NCBI GenBank assembly: GCA_020072815.1
Contig: JAIQGE010000009.1
Location: 1-64,000 of the forward strand
DNA length: 64,000 nucleotides
Source: Terriglobia bacterium
Lineage (GTDB): Bacteria > Acidobacteriota > Terriglobia > Terriglobales > Acidobacteriaceae
Reading direction: 5' to 3'
The position numbers were made by a program, and so were the translations under genes. Under the pieces are notes generated by a model that saw only the letters and a list, made by a program, of their open reading frames with translations, made no database searches and had not been told where the DNA came from. Of the stretch, positions 1-9,132 are shown piece by piece. Position 1 is the first letter of the stretch, and each line of letters starts with the position of its first letter.

Positions 1-26
1 AATGGGTGTTTAGCCCTTTCTCTCGA

Positions 27-316
27 TTGTGTCGCGCCCTCCCCACCCCAACGCACGAAGCGTGCGTCGGGGACCCCGGCTTCGGGGCTCACCATCATAC
101 TCTTCGCTTTTCCCGACCTCACGGTCGGGGCTAGGCTGTATCGCGCCTTCGGCGCTTTGGGTAATGCCGAACCGCAGACCCTCGGGTATTTTAGGGAACG
201 GAAGAGATGAGATCCGGTGTGTCGCTCCCTTGTGTCGCGCCCTCCCCACCCCAACGCACGAAGCTTACCCCGACCTCACGGTCGGGGCTAGGCTGTGTCG
301 CGCCTTCGGCGCTTTG
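27..316. repeat. two interleaved direct repeats in a non-coding stretch
   Basis: A 35-base unit beginning TTGTGTCGCGCC occurs at 27-61 and again at 230-264. A second unit of about 48 bases, around CGACCTCACGGTCGGG, occurs at 112-159 and 269-316 with one visible mismatch. The second unit contains a short hairpin, CCCGACctcacGGTCGGG. No gene with a convincing start or known family covers 1-815. This looks like intergenic repeat sequence, possibly a tandemly duplicated segment. I see nothing else recognisable in 317-815. Confidence 0.7.
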
Positions 317-815
317 AGTAATCTCGCCGGAGAATCCAGAACATGGAATCGGTCGGCAACCGAAAAGAGGCGCAGCCGAAGGCGCAGCGGTCCACTCGCT
401 TCTAGAAAACAGAGACAGTTTTTAGGACGATGAACTATTTCGCGCTTGATATAGCGAATAAAATACGATATGCTAGCGACTAGCGTCTAGCTGCTGGCAA
501 CTAGCTTGAAGCAAAACCGCAAGAAAAACCGCGCCGCCCAGGCGGATGCTTGGTTTGAGGCTCTTTGAAAACCAGTGATTTCGCTCAAGAGGACCCAAGC
601 GTCTGTGCCTGAAAGAGTTAGCAGTAGATATTACTACTAAGGCAACAGTTGGGTCACCGTTGGGTCGAATGGAATAAAGCCCTGTGTTTGCAACACGCAT
701 CTTAGGGGAGGGGTGGGGGTGGGAGTAACCGAGTGGTGATTGACAAGGTGGTTAATGGATCGCCAAAATCGGAAAAACCCTTAACCGCAGAGGACGCAGA
801 GGTCGCAAAGGAAGA

Positions 816-835
816 CACCGGCAGGAGTGCCGGTG
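816..835 (-). terminator. perfect hairpin just downstream of mgtA
   Basis: CACCGGCA-GGAG-TGCCGGTG is a perfect 8-bp stem with a 4-base loop. It lies 15 bases past the mgtA stop. Read in the mgtA direction it is followed by a short T-rich stretch (TCTTCCTTTG), so it could end that transcript. The U-tract is weak, so a dispersed intergenic palindrome is an alternative. Confidence 0.5.
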
Positions 836-849
836 CCACACGGGCATCG

Positions 850-3366
850 TTAGTCCACCTTCTCCCTTCCCATCAACCACCTCTTCGCCACTTCCACCAT
901 CGCCAGATACAGAATCGCGGCGATCGCCAGGAAGCCGAAATACATGGCGGGCAGCGGGGTGAAGCCCAGGTCGCGAGCCAGCGGCGTATAAGGAAGGACC
1001 ATCCCGATGATGACGATGGCCAGCGTGGTGATGGTAAGCGCGCCACTGGGACGGCTACGCAGCGGGTTTCCGGCGGTGCGAATCACGAACAGCACCAGGG
1101 TCTGCGTCGCCAGCGATTCGACGAACCATCCGGTATGGAACTCGGCTTCAGGGGCGTGCAGAAAATGCAGAAGCACGTAAAAGGTGAGAAAGTCGAAGAG
1201 CGAACTGATGGGCCCGATGAAGATCATGAAGTTGCGGACCAGGCTGATGTCCCAGCGCTGCGGCTTGCGCACGTAACTTTCGTCCACGTTGTCCGTGGGG
1301 ATAGTGACTTGCGCCATGTCATACATAAAATTGTTGAGCAGGATCTGCGTGGGCAGCATGGGCAGGAACGGCAGAAACAATGACGCGCCGGCCATGCTGA
1401 GCATGTTGCCGAAATTGGAACTGGTGCCCATGAGCAGATACTTCATCACGTTGCCGAAAGCTTTGCGGCCTTCCAGGATGCCGTCATGCAGAACGCGAAG
1501 GCCGGGCTGCAGCAGGATGATGTCGGCGGCGTCGCGGGCCACGTCCACAGCGGTGGAGACGGAGATGCCGACGTCGGCCGAATGCAGCGAAGGCGCGTCA
1601 TTGATGCCGTCACCCATGTATCCCACAACGTGGCTGCGGCGCTTGAGCGCCAGGATGATACGGTTCTTCTGCGCCGGCGAAACGCGCGCGAACACCGTAG
1701 TCTGCTCCGCAACGTGCGCCAGCGCCAGGTCGGTCATGCGGTCCAGGTCGTCGCCCAGCACGATCTCGCCGGCGTCCACGCCAACTTCTTTGCAGATGTG
1801 GCCGGTGACCAGGTCGCTGTCGCCGGTGATGATCTTTACTTCCACGCCGTCGCGTTTCAGGTCGGCGATGGCATCGGCCGCTTCGGTCAACGGCGGATCG
1901 CCAAACGCGAGAAAGCCAGCCAGCGTGAGATCGCGTTCGTCAGCGACGGAGTACGCCGCCTCGACCGGCGGTTTGGCATACGCCAAGGCCAGCACGCGGA
2001 AACCCTGCCCGCTCAGCGTTTCATAGGTTTTGTGGCAGCCAGCAAGAACAGCTGCGTCAGCGGGAACGGTTTTGCCGCCGATCTCGTACGCTGTAAGCAA
2101 CGGGAAGATTCCTTCGGGCGACCCTTTGGTGATCAGCAGGCGATCCCCGGCTTGGTCTTTGGTTTGCTCCACGACAATGGACAGGCGCCGCCGCTCAAAG
2201 TCGAAAGGAATCTCGTCGCGTTTTTCGTAGCCTGCGGTCCCGGGATCGCCTTTCTGCAGAATCGCCGCATCCAGCGGGCTGCGGATGCCGGTCTCAAATT
2301 TGCTGTTGAGATAGGCCAGCAGGAAAGCCCGTTCTGACGGCGCGCCGTTGGGGTCCACGGAACTTTCCAGCACCATGTTGCCGGTGGTAAGAGTTCCAGT
2401 CTTGTCGCTGCACAGCACGTCAATGCTGCCGAAGTTCTGGATGGCGGAAAGATGCTTGACGATGACTTTCTTGCGGGCCATCACAACGGCGCCCTTGGCC
2501 AGAGTGACGGAGGTGATCATGGGAAGAAATTCCGGCGTAAGGCCAACCGCCAGGGCCACGGCAAACAGCAGCGACTGAAAAGGATTGTGATGAAGAACGA
2601 TACTGACCACGATCAGGAAAAGCACCAGAAAGATGATGGCGCGCATGATCAACATGCCAAAGCGGCGCAGCCCCTGGTCGAAGGGCGTCTCCGCGGGCCG
2701 TTGCGCCAGGCGCTCAGCAATATCGCCGAACGCCGTCCGCGGGCCAGTGGCCACCACCACGGCCGTGGCCGTACCGCTCACAATGGACGTGCCCAGAAAG
2801 ACCATGTTTCTGGCGTCGGGAGAGGACGATGCCGCGTCGCCGGTGGCGTCCTTCTCAGAAGGAAGGGACTCCCCGGTGAGCGAGGCCTGCTGCGCGTACA
2901 AATCGCGCTCTTCCAGGAGCCGGGCGTCGGCGGGAACCAGGTCGCCGGCGGCAAGCCGGATGATGTCGTCGGGCACAACGTCACGCCGCGGGATGTCCTG
3001 CCAGCGGCCGTCGCGCAGAACGGTGGCCGTGGGCGCCACCCGCGCGTTCAGGTCCTCAATGGCCCGTTGCGATTTGTAGGTCTGATAGAAGTTTACGGCA
3101 ATGCCAACCAGCACCATCACTACGATGATGACGGCATCCACCAACTGGCCGAGAAAACCGGACAGCACCGCGGCCAGCAGCAGAATTATGACGAGAGGAT
3201 TGAGAAACAGGAGCAGCAGCTCAGCGAGCGGAGACCGGCGCAACTGTGGCTTGGGATCGTTCGGCCCAAATTGTTTGAGCCGTTCCGCGGCTTGTTGCGA
3301 TGTCAGGCCCGGTTTGGGTTGCCCGGACGCCCGGGCCGGCACCGGCATTTCAGAGACTTCTGGCAT
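850..3366 (-). CDS. mgtA: magnesium-translocating P-type ATPase (MgtA type)
   Basis: An 838-residue inner-membrane P-type ATPase, predicted to import Mg2+ using ATP. It has an N-terminal cation-ATPase domain, the actuator motif TGES, the phosphorylation motif DKTGT with the acceptor Asp at residue 321, and the hinge GDGINDAPS. The run SAIQNFGSIDVLCSDKTGT is characteristic of the MgtA/MgtB branch rather than Ca2+ or heavy-metal pumps. Six C-terminal membrane helices follow. At 838 residues it is somewhat shorter than enteric MgtA (about 900). A GGAG lies just before the ATG. The Usp gene upstream on the same strand ends 35 bases away, so the two are probably co-transcribed from the promoter near 4370. 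P-ATPases beside Usp genes are typical of hypoxia-type stress clusters, so a stress role rather than simple Mg2+ starvation is my inference. Confidence 0.88.
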   Translation of the reverse strand: MPEVSEMPVPARASGQPKPGLTSQQAAERLKQFGPNDPKPQLRRSPLAELLLLFLNPLVIILLLAAVLSGFLGQLVDAVIIVVMVLVGIAVNFYQTYKSQRAIEDLNARVAPTATVLRDGRWQDIPRRDVVPDDIIRLAAGDLVPADARLLEERDLYAQQASLTGESLPSEKDATGDAASSSPDARNMVFLGTSIVSGTATAVVVATGPRTAFGDIAERLAQRPAETPFDQGLRRFGMLIMRAIIFLVLFLIVVSIVLHHNPFQSLLFAVALAVGLTPEFLPMITSVTLAKGAVVMARKKVIVKHLSAIQNFGSIDVLCSDKTGTLTTGNMVLESSVDPNGAPSERAFLLAYLNSKFETGIRSPLDAAILQKGDPGTAGYEKRDEIPFDFERRRLSIVVEQTKDQAGDRLLITKGSPEGIFPLLTAYEIGGKTVPADAAVLAGCHKTYETLSGQGFRVLALAYAKPPVEAAYSVADERDLTLAGFLAFGDPPLTEAADAIADLKRDGVEVKIITGDSDLVTGHICKEVGVDAGEIVLGDDLDRMTDLALAHVAEQTTVFARVSPAQKNRIILALKRRSHVVGYMGDGINDAPSLHSADVGISVSTAVDVARDAADIILLQPGLRVLHDGILEGRKAFGNVMKYLLMGTSSNFGNMLSMAGASLFLPFLPMLPTQILLNNFMYDMAQVTIPTDNVDESYVRKPQRWDISLVRNFMIFIGPISSLFDFLTFYVLLHFLHAPEAEFHTGWFVESLATQTLVLFVIRTAGNPLRSRPSGALTITTLAIVIIGMVLPYTPLARDLGFTPLPAMYFGFLAIAAILYLAMVEVAKRWLMGREKVD

Positions 3367-3401
3367 CCACTCCGCTCAGGAGAGCCGTCAGCCGCAAACT
3401 C

Positions 3402-4310
3402 TCACCGGCAGGTTAGCACAGGACAATGCGCCGCCGATATCACCCGATATGCCACGCTGGACCGCAACTGGAACCCCGGCAAGAACGCGCTCCTGATGCC
3501 CAGGGCGATCAGGTCTGTGCTGTGCTTGCGCGCATGCGTCAGGACGGTCTGCACGGTATCGCCAAACTCGATCACAAATTCCGGTTTGACGTCGCCAAAG
3601 AGCGGCTGGTACATGTGCATCATGCTTCTGCGCACCGGCTCGGCGAGCATTTTAGCGTCAGGGTTGGTGGCGGCATCTTCCGGCATCACATGCAGAACGG
3701 TAACTGTGGCGCCATAAGCCTTGGCGAGCTGCACCACGTACGGCAACGAACGCGTGCTCTCTTCGGACAAATCCGTAGGGACCAGAATGCGCTTGAATCC
3801 CAGGTCCGTACGGACCGCCACATCAGGCCCCACGGTCAATACCGGGCAAGTGGCGACGCGGCAGATCTCTTCCACGGCGGAGCCCAGCAGCAAGCGGCGG
3901 ACCCCGGTTCGGCCATGCGTCCCGGCCACCACCAGGTTGATCTTGTTGTCGGCGATCTCGCGGCTGAGTTCGTCAGCCAGCAGGCCTGAAGGCATCAGCG
4001 ACTTGGCAGTAATGCCGCCGAGTGTGGGCGAGCCGAGCAGGTTCTTGAGTTCTCGCGCCGAGCTTTCATTCTCCGACTGGTAGAGATAAGGCGCGGCTTC
4101 CGGCGCGCCGATCGCCAGTGACGAAGGCGTGATGATGTGACAAACGAACACGCGTGACCCGAATTTGCGGGCCAGGCCGGCGGCCCAGGGCAGCGCTTTC
4201 ATGGAAAACGCGGAGAAATCGGTGGCCAGCAGAATATTGTCGAATGTTGAAGCCTTGGTGGTTTCAGCCGCTGGAGCCGGGCTGGGGGCGATAACACTGG
4301 GAGTGGACAT
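3402..4310 (-). CDS. tandem universal stress protein (two Usp domains)
   Basis: This 302-residue protein has two UspA-like domains, about residues 25-155 and 165-300. The first carries the ATP-binding signature G-2X-G-9X-G-S (GTHG ... GS). The second has lost that spacing and is probably degenerate. Usp proteins are cytoplasmic stress-survival factors without a defined reaction. The start is well supported by GGAGG before the ATG at 4310. Its promoter region contains the palindrome at 4366-4381. A second protein of the same architecture lies at 6631-7527. It probably forms an operon with mgtA. Confidence 0.88.
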   Translation of the reverse strand: MSTPSVIAPSPAPAAETTKASTFDNILLATDFSAFSMKALPWAAGLARKFGSRVFVCHIITPSSLAIGAPEAAPYLYQSENESSARELKNLLGSPTLGGITAKSLMPSGLLADELSREIADNKINLVVAGTHGRTGVRRLLLGSAVEEICRVATCPVLTVGPDVAVRTDLGFKRILVPTDLSEESTRSLPYVVQLAKAYGATVTVLHVMPEDAATNPDAKMLAEPVRRSMMHMYQPLFGDVKPEFVIEFGDTVQTVLTHARKHSTDLIALGIRSAFLPGFQLRSSVAYRVISAAHCPVLTCR

Positions 4311-4365
4311 ATTCCCTCCTCTCCTATTTAACTTTCAACTGTATCCCCGCCGGTGTCCCATTCGA

Positions 4366-4381
4366 TGTGACTCTAATCACA
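4366..4381. promoter_or_regulatory. Crp/Fnr-type operator, TGTGA-N6-TCACA
   Basis: TGTGA-CTCTAA-TCACA is an exact Crp-family palindrome. It is centred about 63 bases upstream of the Usp ATG at 4310 and also lies upstream of the membrane-protein gene on the other strand. It is one of five related sites in this window (see 5265, 7880, 9062, 34151). The likely binder is the Crp/Fnr regulator encoded at 34176-34874. Confidence 0.75.
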
Positions 4382-4419
4382 TCTTGCGCGAGAGGCCAAA
4401 ATAGTGCCGCCCGCAGATT

Positions 4420-4728
4420 TTGCGAAATCTACAGAGCGAAACCGGCATCTTAACCAATGAGATCTTTCACTTGAAACGCATCGCGCTCATCGTCGTAGGC
4501 TGGGGGTTCCTGCTGCTCGGGATCGCCGGCTTGTTTCTCCCAATTCTGCAGGGGATTCTGTTCATTCTGGTCGGCCTGACCATCCTGGCCACCGAGTATC
4601 ATTGGGCCCGCCGCTGGATTACCAAACTTCGGCAGCGCTACCCGGCAATGGACGGCAAGCTCCGCAAGTTCCTGGGCAAGAAAGCCAAATACATCCCCGG
4701 CCATGAACCGGCCGTGGACGATCAATAA
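4420..4728 (+). CDS. small membrane protein, PGPGW-like
   Basis: Up to 102 residues with two closely spaced hydrophobic helices (about residues 19-55), then a basic tail. The pattern Gly-rich helix, LFLPILQG, then GLTILATEYHWARRW resembles PGPGW/DUF454-like small membrane proteins of unknown function. No ATG opens the frame. TTG at 4420 gives the longest form. TTG at 4471, just before KRIALIVVGWGF, gives a more typical N-terminus. The gene is divergent from the Usp gene across the Crp-type site at 4366, so it may share that control. Confidence 0.6.
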   Translation: MRNLQSETGILTNEIFHLKRIALIVVGWGFLLLGIAGLFLPILQGILFILVGLTILATEYHWARRWITKLRQRYPAMDGKLRKFLGKKAKYIPGHEPAVDDQ

Positions 4729-4741
4729 TTCGCTTGGTCCT

Positions 4742-5212
4742 TTACCCCGCCAGCGCTGGCTCCAGCGTTATGACTTCTTCAGAGAACGGATTCTGCAGGT
4801 CGCGAATGCTATACGTGGTCCGGATCTCAGCGCCGCTTTTCTGGACCATGGCTCCCACCGAACAGTACTTGTTCTCAGACAGGTGGATCGCGTCCTCTAC
4901 GGCGCGGGCATCAATGTTGCGCCCAGTGACGGTGTGATGGATGTGCACCGTCGTAAACACCTGCGGCGGCGACTGCCGCTGTTCAGCGTCCACGGAAACC
5001 TCGTAAGCCGATACATCCTGGTGCTTCTTGTTGGTCAGCACGGTGATGACATCAAACGCGGTGCATCCCGCCAGGGCGCCGGCCAGCAATTCAATGGGCT
5101 TGGGGCCGGTGTGTCCAACGGCATCGTCAATGATCAAATGATGCCCTGAGCCAGTTTCCATGGTGAATTGGCGTGTCGCCGGGAAATTGAGCCTTACTTT
5201 GGCTTGTACCAT
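4742..5212 (-). CDS. OsmC/Ohr-family peroxiredoxin-like protein
   Basis: This 156-residue protein carries the OsmC fold signature. It has both conserved cysteines: Cys50 in LLAGALAGCTAFD and Cys117 in SENKYCSVGAM. OsmC/Ohr proteins reduce organic hydroperoxides with this Cys pair in the cytoplasm. The N-terminal strand pattern and GHTGPKPIELLAGALAGC fit the OsmC rather than the Ohr side. The start has a strong GGAGG 6 bases before the ATG. A Crp-type palindrome (5265-5280) lies about 60 bases upstream. It converges with the gene ending at 4728. Confidence 0.85.
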   Translation of the reverse strand: MVQAKVRLNFPATRQFTMETGSGHHLIIDDAVGHTGPKPIELLAGALAGCTAFDVITVLTNKKHQDVSAYEVSVDAEQRQSPPQVFTTVHIHHTVTGRNIDARAVEDAIHLSENKYCSVGAMVQKSGAEIRTTYSIRDLQNPFSEEVITLEPALAG

Positions 5213-5264
5213 TGGCCACCTCCATGAATTCTCTCCAAGGATCGCTCACAACTTGCACGAACAC

Positions 5265-5280
5265 AGTGATTTGGATCACT
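5265..5280. promoter_or_regulatory. Crp/Fnr-type operator, AGTGA-N6-TCACT
   Basis: AGTGA-TTTGGA-TCACT is a perfect inverted repeat with the GTGA/TCAC core and 6-base spacer. It is placed between the divergent osmC-like gene (ATG at 5212) and the sigma-factor gene (ATG at 5396). It belongs to the same site family as 4366-4381. Confidence 0.65.
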
Positions 5281-5395
5281 CACGTCCCAGCTTTTGCGGC
5301 CGCGCTCTCATTCAGGCTTGTGACATGCATCACGGACGCCGGGCAGGCGTAGGGCGAATAATCGCTTTTTGAATAGTGGCGAGCAGGAGAACGCG

Positions 5396-6022
5396 ATGCC
5401 AAAATGTTTGTCAAACCAGAAAGAGCGGCAGAAGGAACAGCGGGCCATAGTGGGCGCACAGCGGGGTGAGCCGGGCGGCTTCCAATATCTTTACGAGAAG
5501 TACAGAACCTATGTTTACAGCCTCTGCCTGCGGATGACGCACGATCCCGCCCTGGCGGAAGACCTCACCCAGGACATCTTTCTCCACGTGTGGCGCAAAA
5601 TCTCATCGTTCAAAGGGACCGCCCTGTTCCGGACCTGGCTGTATCGCGTTGCGGCCAACATGGTGCTGCTCTATTTCCGCCGCCACAAGATGAACACTTT
5701 TTCGCTGGACAATGAAACCCTGGCGTTTACTGAAATCCACATGGCGGAAAGCACTCCTCAGCCGGACATGGAAGAAAACATCTCTCTCCGCCGCACGCTG
5801 GGCGAATTGGCGCCGCGTTACCGCCGCGTCCTGATGCTGCACGACGTGCACGGGTACAGGCATGAGGACATCTCCCACCTGCTGGGCATCACTTCCGGGG
5901 CCAGCCGTTCTCAGCTGCACAAAGCGCGGGTGAAGCTTCGCGTCGCCTTGGGTCCGCGTACCAAGATCAAAGTAGGGAAACTTCATTCCATTGAGCCGGC
6001 GATTGGCGCCGTGGCGGCCTGA
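5396..6022 (+). CDS. ECF-type RNA polymerase sigma factor
   Basis: About 208 residues. Region 2 is clear (YEKYRTYVYSLCLRM ... AEDLTQDIFLHVWRKI). Region 4 includes a helix-turn-helix (LGITSGASRSQLHKARVKLR). The linker with AEST is typical of ECF sigma factors. I start at ATG 5396 because CAGGAGA precedes it at a good distance; a TTG at 5369 would add nine residues. No anti-sigma gene is next to it, so how it is held inactive is unknown. The Crp-type site at 5265 lies about 120 bases upstream. Confidence 0.85.
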   Translation: MPKCLSNQKERQKEQRAIVGAQRGEPGGFQYLYEKYRTYVYSLCLRMTHDPALAEDLTQDIFLHVWRKISSFKGTALFRTWLYRVAANMVLLYFRRHKMNTFSLDNETLAFTEIHMAESTPQPDMEENISLRRTLGELAPRYRRVLMLHDVHGYRHEDISHLLGITSGASRSQLHKARVKLRVALGPRTKIKVGKLHSIEPAIGAVAA

Positions 6023-6125
6023 CTCCGCGACCGCCGGCGCGCACGGGGCTCACTTCCTTTCGACTCAACTTGATCTGAAAATCACGCAGGGGTTCGCACC
6101 AAAGCTCCAGGCTTGTCACCCCGGC

Positions 6126-6608
6126 CTATTCTCCCCAGCTGCTCCCGCTAAAGATCGGGGCGGTAACCGCCGCGCTGCTGCAGTGCAAGACCAGCTTGCC
6201 TTCTTCGTAACCGATCTCCAGAGCGAGGGGCCATCCGGCGGCGTTGCAATGGAGACGCAGCGAATTCGGGCCGGCAACTTCGAACACGCGCCGCTTTCCA
6301 CCTATGTCCACGGCAACGTCAATGGCCGTGACTCCGTTCTTAAGTTCGCGGGCGGCAATTTGTTCCAGTGGGCGTTGCAAACATTCCGCCACGCACAGGC
6401 CTTTGCCGGTGTCACGTTCGATGTCCACCACCATGCCACGCAACATTTCCGTGCACCAATGACAGAATTCCTGCCATCGCGCCGCGGCAATCTCGTGCGC
6501 GACAATAGGCTCCGGACGAGAAGCCGGTGCAGAGGGGCTTGCCGAGCGGTGTGAGGCTGGAATAAAAACGTCCATTGGCCGTGGGTCCATGAGCTTGGCT
6601 GACTTCAT
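6126..6608 (-). CDS. DUF5335-like protein
   Basis: About 160 residues, soluble. The core (RWQEFCHWCTEMLRG ... RPLEQIAAREL ... LRLHCNAAGWPLALEI) follows the layout I associate with DUF5335, a small alpha/beta family without a known reaction. The N-terminal 35 residues are Pro/Ser-rich and probably disordered. ATG 6608 has AAAGGG 8 bases upstream; a GTG at 6617 is the alternative. Only about 20 bases separate it from the Usp gene before it on the same strand, so the two are likely one operon and it may be a stress accessory. Confidence 0.55.
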   Translation of the reverse strand: MKSAKLMDPRPMDVFIPASHRSASPSAPASRPEPIVAHEIAAARWQEFCHWCTEMLRGMVVDIERDTGKGLCVAECLQRPLEQIAARELKNGVTAIDVAVDIGGKRRVFEVAGPNSLRLHCNAAGWPLALEIGYEEGKLVLHCSSAAVTAPIFSGSSWGE

Positions 6609-6630
6609 AACATTCACCCTTTCAATTTTT

Positions 6631-7527
6631 CTAGGCCGTGCGTTGGGTCAGGACCGGGCACTCGGCTTCCTGCACCACTTTGTAAGCTACGGTATTGCGG
6701 AAATGCGTGCTGGCTTCGCCCGCGTGACGGACCCCCAGCGCCAGCACGTCCGCCTGATGTTCGTGAATGGCATGCAGAATTCTTTCCGCCGGATCGCCAA
6801 AATCCACCACCAGCTCGTAGCCGCATCGCGGGTCCATTTCACGGCAGAACAGCTTTTCCATCTGGGTCCGGGCGCGCGCCGCGAGTTCCATGGCCGCGGA
6901 ACTCAGCGCGTCGCTGGAGGAAATCACGTGCAGTACGACAATCTTGGATTGGTACTCCGCCGCCAACGAAGCCACCAGAGGAAATGCCGCTCGCGATTCC
7001 ACGGAAAGGTCCGTAGGAAAGACAATCGTCTTGATACCCTGCATATCGGCGAAGCGCGGAGAAAGGTGAGGCCCCACGGTCAGCACCGGGATGTGGAGGC
7101 TGCGGAACAATTCTTCGGCAAGTGAGCCCATCAGCAGCCGCATCAGGCCGGAATGGCCATGCGTCCCCACTACGATCAGGTCAATATCGTGTTCGGTGAC
7201 CATACGCCGCAGTTCTTCCGCGGGATCGCCGGTCTCCACGATCACGGAAGCGGCCACGCCGGCCATCTCTTCGGCGTGGAGAAGTTTGTCCATCGCCTCG
7301 CGTGAATCGCGCTCATGCTTGTTGTCCATCACAACAACTGCGTCCGGGGAATACATGGTGTAAGGCAGCGGCGGACGGATGTGCGCCGCAAAGACTTGGG
7401 AGTGATAACGGCGGGCGATGGCGGCGACGATGGGCAGCGCCGCGCGGGAAGCCTCAGAGAAATCAATCGCGTACAGGACCCGCTTGATCTGGATGGCAGG
7501 GACAATGGGAATCACGGCGGAATGCAT
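6631..7527 (-). CDS. tandem universal stress protein (two Usp domains)
   Basis: A 298-residue paralogue of the protein at 3402-4310. Domain 1 carries G-2X-G-9X-G-S (GTHG ... MGS). Domain 2 ends in ALGVRHAGEASTHFRNT and lacks a complete nucleotide-binding loop. I start at ATG 7527 because GGAGG sits 5 bases upstream and the resulting length matches the sister protein; a longer frame reaches 7590. It is followed closely by the DUF5335-like gene and preceded on the same strand by the small Cys-motif protein, so the three may be co-transcribed from the promoter near 7880. Confidence 0.86.
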   Translation of the reverse strand: MHSAVIPIVPAIQIKRVLYAIDFSEASRAALPIVAAIARRYHSQVFAAHIRPPLPYTMYSPDAVVVMDNKHERDSREAMDKLLHAEEMAGVAASVIVETGDPAEELRRMVTEHDIDLIVVGTHGHSGLMRLLMGSLAEELFRSLHIPVLTVGPHLSPRFADMQGIKTIVFPTDLSVESRAAFPLVASLAAEYQSKIVVLHVISSSDALSSAAMELAARARTQMEKLFCREMDPRCGYELVVDFGDPAERILHAIHEHQADVLALGVRHAGEASTHFRNTVAYKVVQEAECPVLTQRTA

Positions 7528-7613
7528 GGCATCCTCCAGCACATTCCATGCTCCCGCAAATGACGAGGCCCTGGCAGTGACCAGGCTCACACGTCAAATC
7601 TGCAAGGCGGACG

Positions 7614-7841
7614 TCAGAACGTTTCCAGGAACTGCTGCGGGGAAAGCTTGGGGACCAGGGCAGGCAGGTGATCGTCCAGACTGAAGTGCAGGTCCATCTC
7701 CAGGGCGCAGCTTCCGCAAAGCCAGAAGTATTCAATGGACGTGCGCGCGTTCCGCCGCGGTACCGCGAAGAGCTTGCCGTCCCTTAGATAAAGGAAGGGC
7801 GCACGACAGCAGGGATTGGCGCACTGTGAGACCACGTTCAC
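7614..7841 (-). CDS. small zinc-ribbon-like protein
   Basis: This 75-residue protein has the pattern CANPCC near its start and LCGSCAL near residue 43, consistent with a small zinc-binding knuckle. The rest is hydrophilic. The start is GTG 7841 with AGGA upstream. I know of no function; similar short proteins are common in Acidobacteriota (recollection, not checked). It is divergent from the alcohol dehydrogenase across the Crp-type site at 7880-7895. Confidence 0.65.
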   Translation of the reverse strand: MNVVSQCANPCCRAPFLYLRDGKLFAVPRRNARTSIEYFWLCGSCALEMDLHFSLDDHLPALVPKLSPQQFLETF

Positions 7842-7879
7842 CTCGTTGTCCTACCTTAGTCGGCGCCAGCAATTTGTGA

Positions 7880-7895
7880 TGTGATCGTAGTCACA
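7880..7895. promoter_or_regulatory. Crp/Fnr-type operator, TGTGA-N6-TCACA
   Basis: TGTGA-TCGTAG-TCACA is an exact palindrome. Its centre is about 51 bases upstream of the alcohol dehydrogenase ATG and 46 bases upstream of the divergent small-protein GTG. It can therefore serve both promoters. Confidence 0.75.
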
Positions 7896-7938
7896 CAAGT
7901 TATGATCTTTAGCTTGAAGCCTTTTATAGGCCCTGTTT

Positions 7939-8934
7939 ATGAAAGCTCTTGTTTTGAACAGTCCGGCGCCGGTGGAGACCAATCCGTTGGTCCTGCGTGA
8001 TGTTGCTGTGCCCGTTCCGGGCGAAGGCCAGGTGCTGGTGCGGGTGACCGCTTGCGGCATCTGCCGCACGGACCTGCACGTGGTGGAAGGCGAACTGACG
8101 CCCCGCAAGGCTCCCGTCATCCCCGGGCACCAGATCGTGGGGGTCATCGAAGGGTCGGGTAGCGCAAGAGGAAAGTTTCCCCTGGGCGCCCGCGTGGGAA
8201 TCCCCTGGCTGCACAAAACCTGCGGGACCTGCTTCTACTGCCGCGCTGACCGCGAAAATCTCTGTGACGCCCCCCAGTTCACCGGCTACTCCGCGGATGG
8301 CGGTTTCGCCCAATACACGCTGGCCCATGAAGACTTTGTTTACCCGCTACCCACGGGCTTTGACGATCTGCAAGCGGCTCCGCTGTTGTGCGCGGGAATC
8401 ATCGGCTTCCGTTGCCTGCGCGTCTCCGGCCTGCCCCCGCGCGGCAACCTGGGCATTTACGGATTCGGGGCCGCTGGCCACGTCTGCATACAGGTGGCAC
8501 GCCATTGGGGCGCGAAGGTCTTTGTTTGCACCCGCGAAGAGAAGCACCGCCGGCTGGCGCTCGAATTGGGCGCCGCCTGGGCCGGAGGGGCCATGGCCGA
8601 ACCGCCGGAGAAGCTCGACGCCTCCATAATTTTTGCCCCCGCCGGTGAACTGGTGCCTCCCGCGCTGCAAGCCTTGCGCAAGGGCGGCACGCTGGTGCTG
8701 GGTGGAATCCACATGAGCCCGGTGCCAAGTTTTCCCTACCAGCTTATCTATCAGGAACGGTCCATCCGCAGCGTGGCCAACAATACCCGCAGTGACGGCC
8801 ACGACTTTCTGCGCCTGGCGCCGGAGATTCCCATTCACACGGAGACCCAGGTCTTCCCGCTGGAAGCAGCCAACCAGGCGTTGAACGCACTCAAGCACGA
8901 CGGCATTCGCGGCGCCGCGGTACTTCAAATCTAG
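7939..8934 (+). CDS. zinc-dependent alcohol dehydrogenase (MDR superfamily)
   Basis: A 331-residue medium-chain dehydrogenase that interconverts alcohols and aldehydes with NAD(P). Zinc ligands visible are Cys42 in CGICRTDLH and His64 in GHQ for the catalytic site, and Cys95, Cys98, Cys101 and Cys109 for the structural site. The usual GHE is GHQ here. A Rossmann segment follows ([10 protein letters not shown]). The layout fits the AdhA/AdhP group used for fermentative or detoxifying aldehyde reduction. Its promoter carries an exact Crp-type site, which fits induction when respiration is limited (inference). Confidence 0.88.
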   Translation: MKALVLNSPAPVETNPLVLRDVAVPVPGEGQVLVRVTACGICRTDLHVVEGELTPRKAPVIPGHQIVGVIEGSGSARGKFPLGARVGIPWLHKTCGTCFYCRADRENLCDAPQFTGYSADGGFAQYTLAHEDFVYPLPTGFDDLQAAPLLCAGIIGFRCLRVSGLPPRGNLGIYGFGAAGHVCIQVARHWGAKVFVCTREEKHRRLALELGAAWAGGAMAEPPEKLDASIIFAPAGELVPPALQALRKGGTLVLGGIHMSPVPSFPYQLIYQERSIRSVANNTRSDGHDFLRLAPEIPIHTETQVFPLEAANQALNALKHDGIRGAAVLQI

Positions 8935-9061
8935 TTTTACCGGTAGTCGATAGTTTGAGTTTTCTCACACATCGGTCAATTGGCCACGCTTGTCTCCTAG
9001 GTCCTGCACAAAACTATCTGCCTGATCCACGCTGCAAAAAGCGGAAGCCGTTGGTTTCTCT

Positions 9062-9077
9062 GGTGACGCGCGTCACA
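9062..9077. promoter_or_regulatory. Crp/Fnr-type operator, GGTGA-N6-TCACA
   Basis: GGTGA-CGCGCG-TCACA keeps the GTGA/TCAC core with a 6-base spacer. It is centred about 63 bases before the cytochrome c ATG at 9133. The rest of the gap 8935-9132 shows no gene. Confidence 0.6.
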
Positions 9078-9132
9078 GCGCTCTTGGGCAATTTAAGAGG
9101 ACGATTGCATGTGGGGTGCTAGGAGTAAATCC

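Noticed and set aside
2452-3717. A 421-codon frame on the plus strand
   Set aside because: It is antisense to the P-type ATPase and the Usp gene and has no recognisable family or start.
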